Part shown: one piece after another, positions 1 through 9,439 of the stretch
Numbering within the stretch: the first letter of the stretch is position 1
Layout of the letters: each line of letters starts with the position of its first letter
DNA from: Emticicia soli
GTDB taxonomy: Bacteria; Bacteroidota; Bacteroidia; Cytophagales; Spirosomataceae
Length of the DNA stretch: 64,000 nucleotides
Reading direction: 5' to 3'
Assembly (NCBI RefSeq): GCF_037860775.1
Contig: NZ_JBBEWC010000004.1
Span: 434,001-498,000, forward strand
Notes under the pieces: generated by a model
Database searches by the model: none
What the model saw: only the letters and a program-made list of their open reading frames with translations
Told to the model about the DNA's origin: nothing
Translations under genes and position numbers: made by a program

Positions 1-479
1 GCCCTCGAAAACCGGATAATAATGTAAGTGTAGAGTTTTGGTCGTGTGATGCTGAAGAAGCCAACGATATAGCTGCAGGTTCACCAATGGCTGCTTATTC
101 AGATATTTATATTGATTCAGACAAGGTAACACTTTTAACAACAAGTACCGGAGGTAGGTCAAAACTTAAAGAGACCGAAAAAATCAATGCCTTAAAGAGA
201 AATCTGCTTACACGCAACAGAATTGTAACCCATGAAGATATACGTACTACCTGTATAGCCTTTTTAGGTGATACTATAAGAGACTTAACTATTGAAAAGA
301 ATTTCATGAATGGCCGAAACGCAAGCGAAGGTTTCATTCGCTGCATCCAGATTGTTTTGTTCCCATCTAAAAAAAGTATGGACGAAGACTGGAGCATTAT
401 AAGCCAGGAATTAAAGATAGCCCTAGAGAGCTGCTCAGCCAATAATTTACCGTATAATATACTATACTACCTTGAATAA
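1..479 (+). CDS. tssF: T6SS baseplate subunit TssF, C-terminal part (5' truncated by window edge)
   Basis: The frame is open from base 3 with no start, so only about the last 158 residues are present. TssF is a wedge component of the T6SS baseplate in the cytoplasm and binds TssG. The segment carries the family's C-terminal pattern: a TTSTGGR stretch, then LLTRNRIVTHEDIRTTC, a short loop and a final beta-rich segment. The first internal ATG (base 87) is not a real start because homologous sequence continues upstream. The next gene starts on the base after the stop, so the two are translationally linked. The family call rests on remembered motif patterns, and its position next to TssG and opposite TssK and TssO supports it. 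Confidence 0.72.
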   Translation, partial: PRKPDNNVSVEFWSCDAEEANDIAAGSPMAAYSDIYIDSDKVTLLTTSTGGRSKLKETEKINALKRNLLTRNRIVTHEDIRTTCIAFLGDTIRDLTIEKNFMNGRNASEGFIRCIQIVLFPSKKSMDEDWSIISQELKIALESCSANNLPYNILYYLE

Positions 480-1583
480 ATGGAGGAATTTAAAGAAAAT
501 TACACCAAAGCAAAAGGAAAACTAAAAAAGAAAAAAAATGTTAGTAATGCCTTGCAGAAGCTTCATCTGAAAAACCAAACAGATGAAGAAGATACTACAC
601 GCTTACAAAAACTGATTTATAGAATAAAGCAGTTGCCCATAGATGCAAAAGTAGAAATAATTTTATCAGACTTAGACGAAGAACTACTTAATCGGCTCGT
701 TGTGATTCCGATAGGGTTATTTCATCGAAACTACCATAAAGATATTGAGTTGGCTGACGAAGCTGAATTTGAAAGCCATTTGTTACAACTCAAAATAAAT
801 AGAGAAGGTATTTACGACGCCTTGCCCGAAGCGCTCACGCACCAACCCGTAAAACACAAAAAAGGCGCAAAAGATAAAGAAGAAATATTAACCGAGATTC
901 GCATACAAAAAGAAAGAGAAAAAGCTGCCAGAAAATTCTTTTTACCTATCGAACAGGAAATTTATAGAACACGAATCAACCTTGAATTAGAAGAAGTAAA
1001 GTATTTTATAAATCAACGTAATATAAGCGAACACAAAATCTTTCAGGATTTTTGGGAAACACCTCCTTTTCTTAATTACCATCAAATATCAAATATGGTT
1101 TATTTGTTACCTATTGCTCAAAGAATTGTAGGTAATTTTAAATTAACAGAATTATGTTTTGAAAGTATTCTTCAGAACCCCGTAAACATAAAAAATACAT
1201 TTCCTATAAAACACAAAATACCTACTGTTTATAACGAAGAAACCCAACAAGAAGATGAAATGGGGGTATCGCTAGGAGCTGGAATACTAGGCGAAGATTT
1301 TATTTTAAGTGCCCCGTATTACCAAGAGATAATTCCTGCTATTTTAATAAATATTGGCCCAATAACCTTTGAAGAAGCCGATATGTACGCTAAAAGTACA
1401 GTTGAAGGCTTTGCTGACGGACAAAAGCGTGAAGTGCTTGAGTATCTGATTAAAAACTTTATGCCTTTTGAAGCAGATACCGTAATAAATATTGATATAA
1501 AGGTAACCAAAGGCCACTATTTTAAATTATCAAATGAAACAACCACCTCAAGTGCATTGTTAGGGATGAACGTAACACTTTGA
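480..1583 (+). CDS. tssG: T6SS baseplate subunit TssG-like
   Basis: A 367-residue cytoplasmic protein, probably the TssG partner of TssF in the baseplate wedge. The N-terminal half is charged and helical. The second half has the TssG-like arrangement: a beta-rich segment around FKLTELCFESIL and then a LGAGILGEDFIL motif, reminiscent of the LG...LG signature of TssG, followed by a stretch of about 100 residues typical of the family C-terminus. It starts on the base right after the tssF stop. Bacteroidota TssG proteins diverge strongly from proteobacterial ones, so the call relies on position as much as on motifs. The last codons lie inside an inverted repeat that probably ends transcription between the converging operons. 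Confidence 0.62.
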   Translation: MEEFKENYTKAKGKLKKKKNVSNALQKLHLKNQTDEEDTTRLQKLIYRIKQLPIDAKVEIILSDLDEELLNRLVVIPIGLFHRNYHKDIELADEAEFESHLLQLKINREGIYDALPEALTHQPVKHKKGAKDKEEILTEIRIQKEREKAARKFFLPIEQEIYRTRINLELEEVKYFINQRNISEHKIFQDFWETPPFLNYHQISNMVYLLPIAQRIVGNFKLTELCFESILQNPVNIKNTFPIKHKIPTVYNEETQQEDEMGVSLGAGILGEDFILSAPYYQEIIPAILINIGPITFEEADMYAKSTVEGFADGQKREVLEYLIKNFMPFEADTVINIDIKVTKGHYFKLSNETTTSSALLGMNVTL

Positions 1584-1590
1584 GGTGGTT
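1541..1590. terminator. Inverted repeat between convergent T6SS operons
   Basis: AACCACCTCAAGTG (1541-1554) pairs with CACTTTGAGGTGGTT (1576-1590), giving a 14-bp stem with one bulged T and a 21-base loop. It overlaps the 3' end of tssG and lies 18 bases before the tssO stop, so it may serve both strands. Neither side has a strong T-run. Confidence 0.5.
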
Positions 1591-1608
1591 TGCCCAATTC
1601 AAACAGGT

Positions 1609-2577
1609 TTAGTCTTCAAACGGAATACTTTTCTTGTATTTCAGAATCTCTTTTATTTTTTCCTGTGCCAGTGTTTTCAAGTTGGCATTTACCTCCGGAT
1701 TATCAACAATTTGTTTGAGTGTTTTGTAGGCATCGTCGTACAAACGCTCTATTTCCGATTTGCTCTTACGTTTTCTTCCTTCCATTCCTCTCATTTTAGA
1801 ACAATCGGCTTCTACTAACATACGGCGGGCATCTGCGTTGGCATCTGAGTTATTAATAATAATACTAGATGGGGGTGGTGCCACAGGTGCAGCTTTGTGG
1901 GAGATTTCATTTTCTAAATCTTTTACTTTTAATTTAAGATTGAGGTTCTCTTCAATATATTTTTCGCAATTACCCCCTGAACTATGGCTTGGAGTACTAG
2001 TAGGTCCTTGGCGCATCATTGATGCCATACGTAGTTGATTTTCCAGGTTTTTGACATCCATGCGAGACATTTCGAGTTCCCTTTTACAGTTTTCGATAGC
2101 GCTAAAATCTGTTTCTCCCTTTTTCACAAAACCTCTCAATAGTTTAAGAATTGTCCAGTTTCCTAGCAGAACATCAATATGGTCAATAACCCCTGCAACA
2201 ACCTTCCTGTTTTCTACGGCTACCCCGGCCACAAAAGATGCCGAGTCGGCTTTTACTTTATTAATTATTATCCGCATTGTGTTTTCTGCCTTATTTACCT
2301 TTAAATCTTCTTCGTATGACAACACTTTTGATTCTTGATTCTTACCAAAGCTCTCATCAATTTTATTTAAAGTATTGAGTTGGCTGCCCACTGAATCTAT
2401 ACTTACCAAGAGCGACATGAGTTTATTGAGTTGCTCGTTTTCTGCTTTTAGCTTATCAGTTGTTGAGCGAGTCCAGAAATAAGTTATTAAGGCAGTAATT
2501 ATTAATGAAAGAATATACACACCAACAAATTTGCGCTGTGCCAGAATTCTCTCTCTTTTATTAATAGGTTCTAACAT
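1609..2577 (-). CDS. tssO: T6SS protein TssO (subtype iii)
   Basis: A 322-residue inner-membrane protein. It starts with a short basic cytoplasmic segment (MLEPINKRER), one membrane helix at about residues 18-35 and then a long charged, coiled-coil-rich region that should be periplasmic. This matches TssO, one of the components (TssN, O, P, Q, R) that replace the TssJLM envelope complex in Bacteroidota subtype iii T6SSs. It is the last gene of a minus-strand operon, 19 bases after tssK. The family assignment is by architecture and neighbourhood; the coiled coil alone would not be diagnostic. Confidence 0.66.
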   Translation of the reverse strand: MLEPINKRERILAQRKFVGVYILSLIITALITYFWTRSTTDKLKAENEQLNKLMSLLVSIDSVGSQLNTLNKIDESFGKNQESKVLSYEEDLKVNKAENTMRIIINKVKADSASFVAGVAVENRKVVAGVIDHIDVLLGNWTILKLLRGFVKKGETDFSAIENCKRELEMSRMDVKNLENQLRMASMMRQGPTSTPSHSSGGNCEKYIEENLNLKLKVKDLENEISHKAAPVAPPPSSIIINNSDANADARRMLVEADCSKMRGMEGRKRKSKSEIERLYDDAYKTLKQIVDNPEVNANLKTLAQEKIKEILKYKKSIPFED

Positions 2578-2596
2578 ACTGTTAAATATTTAGAGA

Positions 2597-3784
2597 TTAG
2601 TCTAAGGGGTTAAATTTAGATTTAATTGGTTCTATCGGGGCTTTATCTTTATGAACCGGGTTTTCAATAACAAAAATTTGTTTTCCTCTTTGTTCCCCAA
2701 TGTATTCGAGCTTGGTTAAGGTTTCAAATAAATTGTCGATAACCCTCCATACTTCATAAATTCGCTCAAAATGTGCTTTTATTTCATGATGATTGTATTT
2801 AAGATAGATGATGTTGTCCATACCGGTATCAAAAATACTTGGCGGTACCTCAGCCCATGAGCTAAAATATTTAAGAATTTCTTCTCTGGCAGCTCTTTCA
2901 CTACTCGGAAGTGTATCGATATATACTTTAAAAACTTTCGATAGTTTTGTAAAAAAAGAGATGGTTTTAAGCGGAGGCTCATCAGGTAAAATCACTCGGT
3001 AATCTGTAATATTCTGCGCAATCGTTAGCAGAATTCTATCTACCAGAACAGCAATATTTTCGCTCAGATTACTTTTCCTCTCAGTTTTGAGTTTTATTTT
3101 ATGAACAATCTTGATACAGTTATTTTCAATATTCACAATGAGCCCCTCCAACCTGCTGTGCCACTCTACTAGCTTAGAAGTACTATTTATTGTACTTGCC
3201 GGTGGTATATAGTCAGTATCTTGTCTTACTTCATTGTTTTTATAAATGAGTTTGGCCACTATCAGGTGGTTTGAGCTATATTCTGAAGAGGCAATATGAT
3301 CGGCAGGTATTATACTTAAACGATAATCGGCTTTGGCAAAAGGATACCTTGGTGGGGTTTCGTTAATAGCTTCACCAAAGGGCACACGTTTATCTGGGTT
3401 AATCGACAATGTTATATAAAGCTCGTTTGTCTGAGTGGCTTGTAACGCATACTGCTCTACAACAGAGGCAAACGGAATCCGCATGGCAATGGCATCTTCG
3501 GCAGTGGTCTTAATCAGCTCAATTCTATGGCCCGCCGCAGTTATGGCTCTGCAAAAGGTCATTTTTACACTAATCAGGTTCTGAGAACCAACATGAACAA
3601 ATATCTCGTATGAGTTTGTATTGGTTGGGCTGGTTAGCAAACCATAATTATATTCGTTTGTTCGAAGTGCAATAGAATCACGAATAAAATCCTGAACGAA
3701 ACTCTCAATCTCAATAAAGTTTTTTTTCGAGATTTTCATTCCATCAACCCAGTTCACAGGATAACTTTTTATTTCACTAAGCAT
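2597..3784 (-). CDS. tssK: T6SS baseplate subunit TssK
   Basis: A 395-residue protein counted from the ATG at 3784; a TTG at 3805 would add seven residues but looks less likely. TssK connects the baseplate to the membrane complex. The N-terminus has the family signature VNWVDGMKI (about residues 10-18) followed by KKNFIEIE and the RD..NYGLL segment, as expected for the short Bacteroidota TssK. The gene lies between an OmpA-type envelope protein (49 bp downstream of that gene's stop) and tssO, consistent with an operon encoding membrane-side parts of the machine. Confidence 0.8.
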   Translation of the reverse strand: MLSEIKSYPVNWVDGMKISKKNFIEIESFVQDFIRDSIALRTNEYNYGLLTSPTNTNSYEIFVHVGSQNLISVKMTFCRAITAAGHRIELIKTTAEDAIAMRIPFASVVEQYALQATQTNELYITLSINPDKRVPFGEAINETPPRYPFAKADYRLSIIPADHIASSEYSSNHLIVAKLIYKNNEVRQDTDYIPPASTINSTSKLVEWHSRLEGLIVNIENNCIKIVHKIKLKTERKSNLSENIAVLVDRILLTIAQNITDYRVILPDEPPLKTISFFTKLSKVFKVYIDTLPSSERAAREEILKYFSSWAEVPPSIFDTGMDNIIYLKYNHHEIKAHFERIYEVWRVIDNLFETLTKLEYIGEQRGKQIFVIENPVHKDKAPIEPIKSKFNPLD

Positions 3785-3853
3785 AGTTTGAAAGGTAAAG
3801 AACAAGTTGATATTAAAATAAAAAATAGCTGTTTGAATTGTTTTTCCGACTAA

Positions 3854-5110
3854 TTAATCAGAGTAAATTTTTACTTCTACACGACGGTTTCTTTTGCGCT
3901 CAGCCTCAGTTGCATTACTACTCAATGGCTGTTTGCTGCCCTTCCCTCCTATCTTCATTCTGCTTTTATCTATGCCTTGATTGAACAACAAATTAGAAAT
4001 TTTAGATGCCCTGAACTCGGATAAATATTGGTTTTGATAAGTATTTCCAATGTTATCTGTATGACCGATAATCTCAACTTTTAAAGCGCTATTATCTTTT
4101 AAAAGATTAACTGTACTATCAATTTTTCTTTTTGAATCCTCTACTAATTCGTAGCTGCTTTGCTCAAAATAAATCAGGAATTTCTTTTCAAAGCCAACAT
4201 ATTCTTGCTTGTTTGTTCCTGATTCCGAAGCTGTAATTATATACTGATTGATTCCGGTTTTTGCTTCAAACTCAGGGGCAATAAGTTTATTGCCTAGCAA
4301 AATCTTATATTTTCTTGATGGATATAAGTTCGCTAGCAAAACCTTATCAATCATTATTAATGTTATTTTTTTATTACTTTCATCAACCAGACTAACAGAT
4401 GCCTTACTGATAGTTGAATTTGCCAAAGAGATGTTCAGCATACTTAATTCTCTGATTAACCTGATTACATTCTTGTGTTTTTTCATATCCAGATTCTCAA
4501 TAATCAGATTACCAAAGTATTTCTGGTATCCTTGTGCACTTACTTCAAAAGCTACAATATCTTTTTTATCAAAAACTATCTCTATTTCGGGCGTTTTAGC
4601 ATCTGTCTGGCGAACTACCGTCGATTTTGTTCTTGTTGGAAATAACGCTATATCTGCCGACAATTGCTCGTTTGTATATGCATCTACTACACTGAAACTT
4701 TGAAAACTCTTGGCATTAACATTATCAGCTATGTTATCAATATTATAATCTTTAGTAGTTGATTGCTGATATGCTTTATCTTCGGCTTGAAAATCTTCTT
4801 TTATAAGATTAATTTGGCAAACAATCCGATTTAGCTTTATCTGGCTTGCTTCAATTGGTAACATAGCAGCCCTATAGCCGGCACATTCAAATTTCAGATT
4901 AATGTTTTTTAAATCGCTCTGTATAATAAACGAACCATCTGATTGGCTCTCAAATGTTTTTACCAGTTCTTGAGTATCTGTTTTTATTAGACTTATTTTA
5001 GCCTTTATAGCTTGGTTCTGATGATTAACAACATTACCCGTAATGATTACCGGTAGCTCAAGCGAAAAGAAAAGAGTAAATAGAAAGTACCCAAAAACCA
5101 ACAGTTTCAT
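3854..5110 (-). CDS. OmpA-type peptidoglycan-binding protein in T6SS operon
   Basis: A 418-residue exported protein. The order is: signal peptide (residues 1 to about 20), a carboxypeptidase-regulatory-like beta domain (about 20-100), a second beta-rich region, and a C-terminal OmpA domain (about 300-418). The OmpA domain keeps the peptidoglycan-binding residues Asp352 (in HTDNIG) and the Arg of LSEFRA. It starts one base after the stop of the large TPR gene. Subtype iii T6SSs lack the proteobacterial TssJLM complex, so an OmpA domain here would plausibly anchor the apparatus to the cell wall. That role is inferred from position. It could instead be one of the named subtype iii envelope subunits, which I cannot assign without alignment. 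Confidence 0.7.
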   Translation of the reverse strand: MKLLVFGYFLFTLFFSLELPVIITGNVVNHQNQAIKAKISLIKTDTQELVKTFESQSDGSFIIQSDLKNINLKFECAGYRAAMLPIEASQIKLNRIVCQINLIKEDFQAEDKAYQQSTTKDYNIDNIADNVNAKSFQSFSVVDAYTNEQLSADIALFPTRTKSTVVRQTDAKTPEIEIVFDKKDIVAFEVSAQGYQKYFGNLIIENLDMKKHKNVIRLIRELSMLNISLANSTISKASVSLVDESNKKITLIMIDKVLLANLYPSRKYKILLGNKLIAPEFEAKTGINQYIITASESGTNKQEYVGFEKKFLIYFEQSSYELVEDSKRKIDSTVNLLKDNSALKVEIIGHTDNIGNTYQNQYLSEFRASKISNLLFNQGIDKSRMKIGGKGSKQPLSSNATEAERKRNRRVEVKIYSD

Positions 5111-5111
5111 G

Positions 5112-8021
5112 TTATTTCAAGTATTTTTTTATTAAATCTTTGAACTCCTTATTGTCTCTGAAATCTTTATTAACAAAACTTAGTAAATCATCTTTTCTAA
5201 CAAATTGGTTCGTAATCTTTTTGGTTTGAAATGCCGTCTCAAATGTCTTTAAAGCGTTTGCTATATCTTTTGTTGCCAGATAATTACAAGCAAGTGCATA
5301 AGATGCCTCAGAATTTGATGGGTCTAACATTAAAGATTTATTCATAAAATAAGCTGCTTCGTTGGTTTTATTCTGTTTAAGCTGTGCTATGCCTAACAAC
5401 AAATAGAATCTCGAATCACATTTACTACTATCTAATTTATTGACTAAGCTAAAGTCATCAACAGCCTCTTTAAATTTGCCCATATTATAATAGCCTTTGC
5501 CTCTCAGCTGGTGCATCAAAAAAATCTCTTTTTTATCAACATCAAGCCTGATAGCTTCGGTAAATTCGTTATTGGCTTCAGCAAATTTTTCGATATTATA
5601 ATAAGCAAGCCCACGTGCAAAATGCTTCTCGTATTTTTGTGGTTTGAGCTCAATTGAGCGCCCTATATCCTCAATTGCATCTTTATAGTGGGCTAGTTCG
5701 TGATTTACAAGACCCCGATAGTAGTATGCCTCAGCATACTCTTCGTTCAGTTTTATGGCAGCGTTTAACTCTGGTAGTGCCTCTACAAAATACTTAGTAT
5801 AATACATACATATACCAAGGTTGCCGTGTGTATTGGCAAAAAATATCTTAGGATATTGCTTTTCTATATTTCTTTCTGCAATTTTTATTTTTTGAAACCA
5901 TACTATAGCATTTTTATAATCTTGCAACTGAAGATTTGCAGTACCTTGAGCAAACATTGCCTGATAATAGCTAGGGTTCAGGTCGTTGGTTTGCTGAAAA
6001 TCAACAATGCTTTCTTTATACTTACCGAGCGAGTATTTGGCAAGTCCTCTTTTATAAAATGCATCGTCATAATTTTGTCTGAAAGAGATAGCTTTAGTAT
6101 AGTTTTCTATAGCCGTATCATAATTCTTTTGGGCAGCATAGCACTCACCTCTTTTATACCAGGCAAGCCAGTAGTCTTGCTGTATTAATGTGGCATTTAT
6201 AAACTTGGGTAGTGCGCTATCTAGCCTGTTGTTAATAAAATCTTGCTCACCATCATTCAATTGAGCCAATGCAATGTTTTGAAAGTTATTTACTAAAACA
6301 GGATCTAAATTTAGTGCTTTGGCTCGCATAAAATCATCACCGGCCTCTTTATACTTCTTTAAATCGTTATACAGTAAACCTCTCTGATAAAAAGCCATTG
6401 TAAAACTATTATTGAGCGTAACAGCACTCGTAAAATCTTTTAGCGCTTTGTTGTGCTCTTTGTTATTATAATTAAGCATGGCCCTTTCGAAGTAGTAATT
6501 CGGGTTTTTAGGAGCTAGCTCAATGGCTTTGTCGAAGTCTTCAAATGCACTTTTCGTGTTGTTGGTTGTTATACGCAACCGTGCCCGTTTTACATAAACA
6601 GAAGCACTGTCTTTTTCGATACTTAAAAAGCTCGAATAGTCGGCTACGGCTTTAGGAATATTGTTTTGCTGAATATGCAATTCGGCCCTATTGATAAGCG
6701 CATTGCAGTTAGAGTAATCTAATAAAATAGCTTGGTCGAAATCTTTTAAGGCTCTTGTATATTCTCCTAGTTTTACATAGCATCTACCTCTTCCAAGATA
6801 ATAATCAGAATCTTCTTTATTAGTTTTCAGAATCTTATCATACTTATCTTTTAGGTCTTTATAATTACCAGCTACAAAAATCTCATCTAACTCAGTTTGT
6901 ATCCTTAGTTTTTCGGTAAGGTGTTTAATATTAGTTTCGTACTTAAACGATGAGTCTGGCTTTATTAAAAAGGCGGCCTGATACAAGCGTATAGCCTTGT
7001 CATAAAATCTGCGGCGCTCAGCAAGTTTTGCTTCTGTAATATTTTTTCTATAGTCAGCTATAAGTTGTTCCTGGTGCTTCCTTTCATCTTCTTGTTTTTG
7101 TTTCTCTTCTTCCTGCTTTTTTCTTTCTTCTTCTTGCTGAATAGCCTTTTTTGTTCTTGAGATTTTCACCTGAATCTGAAAAAACTTACCATACTCTTCT
7201 TTGTTTTTTTCTTTTGCTTTCTGATACTGGCTTAGAGCCAACTCATATTCTTTAGCATTAAAAGCCTCATCGGCATCGGCAAGAACTTTATCAAATTCGT
7301 CTTTGTATTTTTTTTGTTCCTCTTGTTCTTTTAATATACGCTCATTTTCAAGTTTCAAAGCTACTGCGGCAGCGGCACTATCAGTAAGCATTGTTGAAGA
7401 GTCTGGCATAATCACCAAATCATTTCTAGTAGAACCGATAGAGTCGTCAGGCGTTACAAATGCTAGCCGAACTATGTTGGCAGTCCATCGTTTCCCGTTT
7501 TTCTCCAACCGAAGTTCCGCAACACGTTGAGTTGGTTTATATTGTATATTTATTGATTTATGAGACCCTTTAAAATGGCTTGAGTAATAGGCTTTAATAT
7601 AAGTGTTGTCTCCTGCCCTTTTTACATTAGAGGTTCTAACATCGTTAAAGAATATAGTTGTTTCTTCGTTTTTATTATATAGCAAATCGAGGTTATTAAG
7701 GTACTTTTCTACGTCAGAATCTTGCACATCTTTAGCCGATACATGGTTAGGATTAATATCGTCTTCTATAATTGAATTTTTATCATAAAAAACCTGAGTA
7801 TTACTTGTCGTAAAACTTTTCTTAATGTTTTCTTGCACCTGGGCATCGCCATCAAACCCCGAACTTATGTAATTCATTAAATCTGCAAGGCTGTTTTCTA
7901 TCTTTCTTTTGACAACCAGTTTAATCTCAGCAGTATCTTTAGGGGATATGTTTTGGGCAAAAGCTTGATTAGTCACAAAAGTAAAAGATAGCAAAATGAT
8001 GAATTTGTAAACTCTTATCAT
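5112..8021 (-). CDS. Large exported TPR protein with N-terminal NTF2-like domain
   Basis: A 969-residue protein with a signal peptide ending near AFAQ (residue 23). Residues about 25-180 form a compact domain that looks NTF2-like and resembles the C-terminus of the neighbouring upstream gene. A charged, probably coiled-coil segment (about 215-330, EEQKKYKDEF and EEERKKQEEE) follows. The rest is a long array of tetratricopeptide repeats, with signatures such as YYLGRGRCYVKLGEYTRALK and AEAYYYRGLVNHELAHYKDA. It should act in the periplasm as a protein-binding scaffold. Operon position, 9 bases after the upstream gene and 1 base before the OmpA-type gene, ties it to the T6SS envelope assembly. 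No enzyme motif was seen. Confidence 0.72.
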   Translation of the reverse strand: MIRVYKFIILLSFTFVTNQAFAQNISPKDTAEIKLVVKRKIENSLADLMNYISSGFDGDAQVQENIKKSFTTSNTQVFYDKNSIIEDDINPNHVSAKDVQDSDVEKYLNNLDLLYNKNEETTIFFNDVRTSNVKRAGDNTYIKAYYSSHFKGSHKSINIQYKPTQRVAELRLEKNGKRWTANIVRLAFVTPDDSIGSTRNDLVIMPDSSTMLTDSAAAAVALKLENERILKEQEEQKKYKDEFDKVLADADEAFNAKEYELALSQYQKAKEKNKEEYGKFFQIQVKISRTKKAIQQEEERKKQEEEKQKQEDERKHQEQLIADYRKNITEAKLAERRRFYDKAIRLYQAAFLIKPDSSFKYETNIKHLTEKLRIQTELDEIFVAGNYKDLKDKYDKILKTNKEDSDYYLGRGRCYVKLGEYTRALKDFDQAILLDYSNCNALINRAELHIQQNNIPKAVADYSSFLSIEKDSASVYVKRARLRITTNNTKSAFEDFDKAIELAPKNPNYYFERAMLNYNNKEHNKALKDFTSAVTLNNSFTMAFYQRGLLYNDLKKYKEAGDDFMRAKALNLDPVLVNNFQNIALAQLNDGEQDFINNRLDSALPKFINATLIQQDYWLAWYKRGECYAAQKNYDTAIENYTKAISFRQNYDDAFYKRGLAKYSLGKYKESIVDFQQTNDLNPSYYQAMFAQGTANLQLQDYKNAIVWFQKIKIAERNIEKQYPKIFFANTHGNLGICMYYTKYFVEALPELNAAIKLNEEYAEAYYYRGLVNHELAHYKDAIEDIGRSIELKPQKYEKHFARGLAYYNIEKFAEANNEFTEAIRLDVDKKEIFLMHQLRGKGYYNMGKFKEAVDDFSLVNKLDSSKCDSRFYLLLGIAQLKQNKTNEAAYFMNKSLMLDPSNSEASYALACNYLATKDIANALKTFETAFQTKKITNQFVRKDDLLSFVNKDFRDNKEFKDLIKKYLK

Positions 8022-8030
8022 ACGTTTAAG

Positions 8031-9251
8031 TTATTTTGTTTCTACTATACCAATATTGCCTAGCAAAACATCCCATTGCTGTTTTTCAAGGGCTTCTATT
8101 ATTTTTTTATAAGACTTTACCATCACTTTTACATCCTTAACTGTTTCGTCGCTATACTTTATGTTACCAGAAGTATCATAACCCTGAAATCTCTGTGTAC
8201 CCCTTATTACGCCATAATAATTCCCGTCGGCTTCTTGAGTTAGTTCATTTACATAATGAATATCACTCCACTCCATTGTTATTGATGAATAACTACTAAA
8301 CTTTAACCTTTTGAGGTAATCGCTCACTTTTCTTGTATTTTTCTGAATTTCGCCACTAGGCAATTTTTGTGATATTTCGATTGTAGCATTGGGGGTGAAG
8401 AGTCTAAGCGCTTGCTCAATTGCCTTGTCTTTCTCTACCTGATCTTTTTGTTTATCTGTAATAATCTGCAAAAAACTCTCAAAGTCCATAACCTTTTGTT
8501 TGCCGGTATTACTATATTCTTTATACTGTTCATCACTTAAAACCGGTTTTTGCAAAACCCCGCTCACATCTTTGGCAGATTCAACATTTTTTTGAGATTC
8601 TGATGGCTTTACAGGTTCGGGTTCTAGTTGCTGGGGTACGGTAGCAGTATTGTTAATAGGCTCGGGGGCATTAGCTAGTTCTTTTTCTTCTTCCAGTAGT
8701 TTTTCTTTAATATCGGCTTTTGCCAATCTAAACTCGGCCGACTTGCCTATAAAATCTTGTGTGAGTATTTTATGTTTACCATCTTTGTATATAATAAACA
8801 TAATATCGCTTTTATTCTTAGTGCCTGGCGAGCCCGACTGTTTTTTCTTATAGTTCACAACATCGTTACTTTCATATGTTATCTCACACCTTATCACGGT
8901 GTTATCATAACCTATAATCATGTCGTACCTGGGCAGTGCTTGTTCAGCAAAAAAATCCTCCCGTATTCTTCCTTGCCCCTCTTTGTTTTGGGTATAATCT
9001 TCAACAAGTAAAAAGTTACCCTTCTCATTGAAAATGAGAAATGCCTTGGCAAGTTCTATATGAGTAACCTTAGACGAAACGTTTTCGATATAAATCAAAT
9101 CGTTGTTTTCGACCCCAATGATTTTACATTTAATGATATTTTTTTCTACGGTATAGATAACATCTTGCGCACTAGCCACCTGGCAAACACAGGCAAACAC
9201 ATAAATAAGTAAAAGGGGAAACAAAATTTGGTTTTTCATGCTATTGGCCAT
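8031..9251 (-). CDS. Exported protein with tandem beta repeats and NTF2-like C-terminal domain
   Basis: First gene of the minus-strand T6SS operon, about 406 residues from ATG 9251 (ATG 9239 is equally good, giving 402). A frame extending to 9320 would put extra residues before the signal peptide and is less likely. After the signal peptide come two copies of a short beta unit, each with a D/E-x-I...C-x-I...N-D pattern (about residues 30-75 and 110-150), then a proline-rich linker. The C-terminal domain (about 225-390) has AIEQALRLFTPNATIEIS and VSDYLKRL. A comparable layout occurs at the N-terminus of the 969-residue TPR neighbour. I do not recognise a named family; function is unknown but probably linked to the secretion apparatus. 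Confidence 0.6.
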   Translation of the reverse strand: MANSMKNQILFPLLLIYVFACVCQVASAQDVIYTVEKNIIKCKIIGVENNDLIYIENVSSKVTHIELAKAFLIFNEKGNFLLVEDYTQNKEGQGRIREDFFAEQALPRYDMIIGYDNTVIRCEITYESNDVVNYKKKQSGSPGTKNKSDIMFIIYKDGKHKILTQDFIGKSAEFRLAKADIKEKLLEEEKELANAPEPINNTATVPQQLEPEPVKPSESQKNVESAKDVSGVLQKPVLSDEQYKEYSNTGKQKVMDFESFLQIITDKQKDQVEKDKAIEQALRLFTPNATIEISQKLPSGEIQKNTRKVSDYLKRLKFSSYSSITMEWSDIHYVNELTQEADGNYYGVIRGTQRFQGYDTSGNIKYSDETVKDVKVMVKSYKKIIEALEKQQWDVLLGNIGIVETK

Positions 9252-9361
9252 TATAAAGTTCTGATAAATACTAAAATTTTGACCGAGCACAATAATAATA
9301 TAATTAATATTTCTTTCCAAAGAAACCTATTTTACGGTATATATACCTTAAAATAAGAAAA

Positions 9362-9393
9362 TTTGGTGGATGTTTTTGGTTTGAATATATTTA
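9362..9393 (+). promoter_or_regulatory. Candidate Bacteroidota-type promoter for the phosphatase/kinase operon
   Basis: TTTG (9362-9365), 20 bases, then TATATTTA (9386-9393) approximates the Bacteroidota -33 TTTG / -7 TAnnTTTG pattern. It lies 46 bases before the ATG of the PP2C gene, within the divergent spacer. The last base of the -7 box does not match. Confidence 0.35.
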
Positions 9394-9439
9394 CCAGAAA
9401 CACAAATATTTTCCTTTTTTGACCCATTCTCTGATACTG

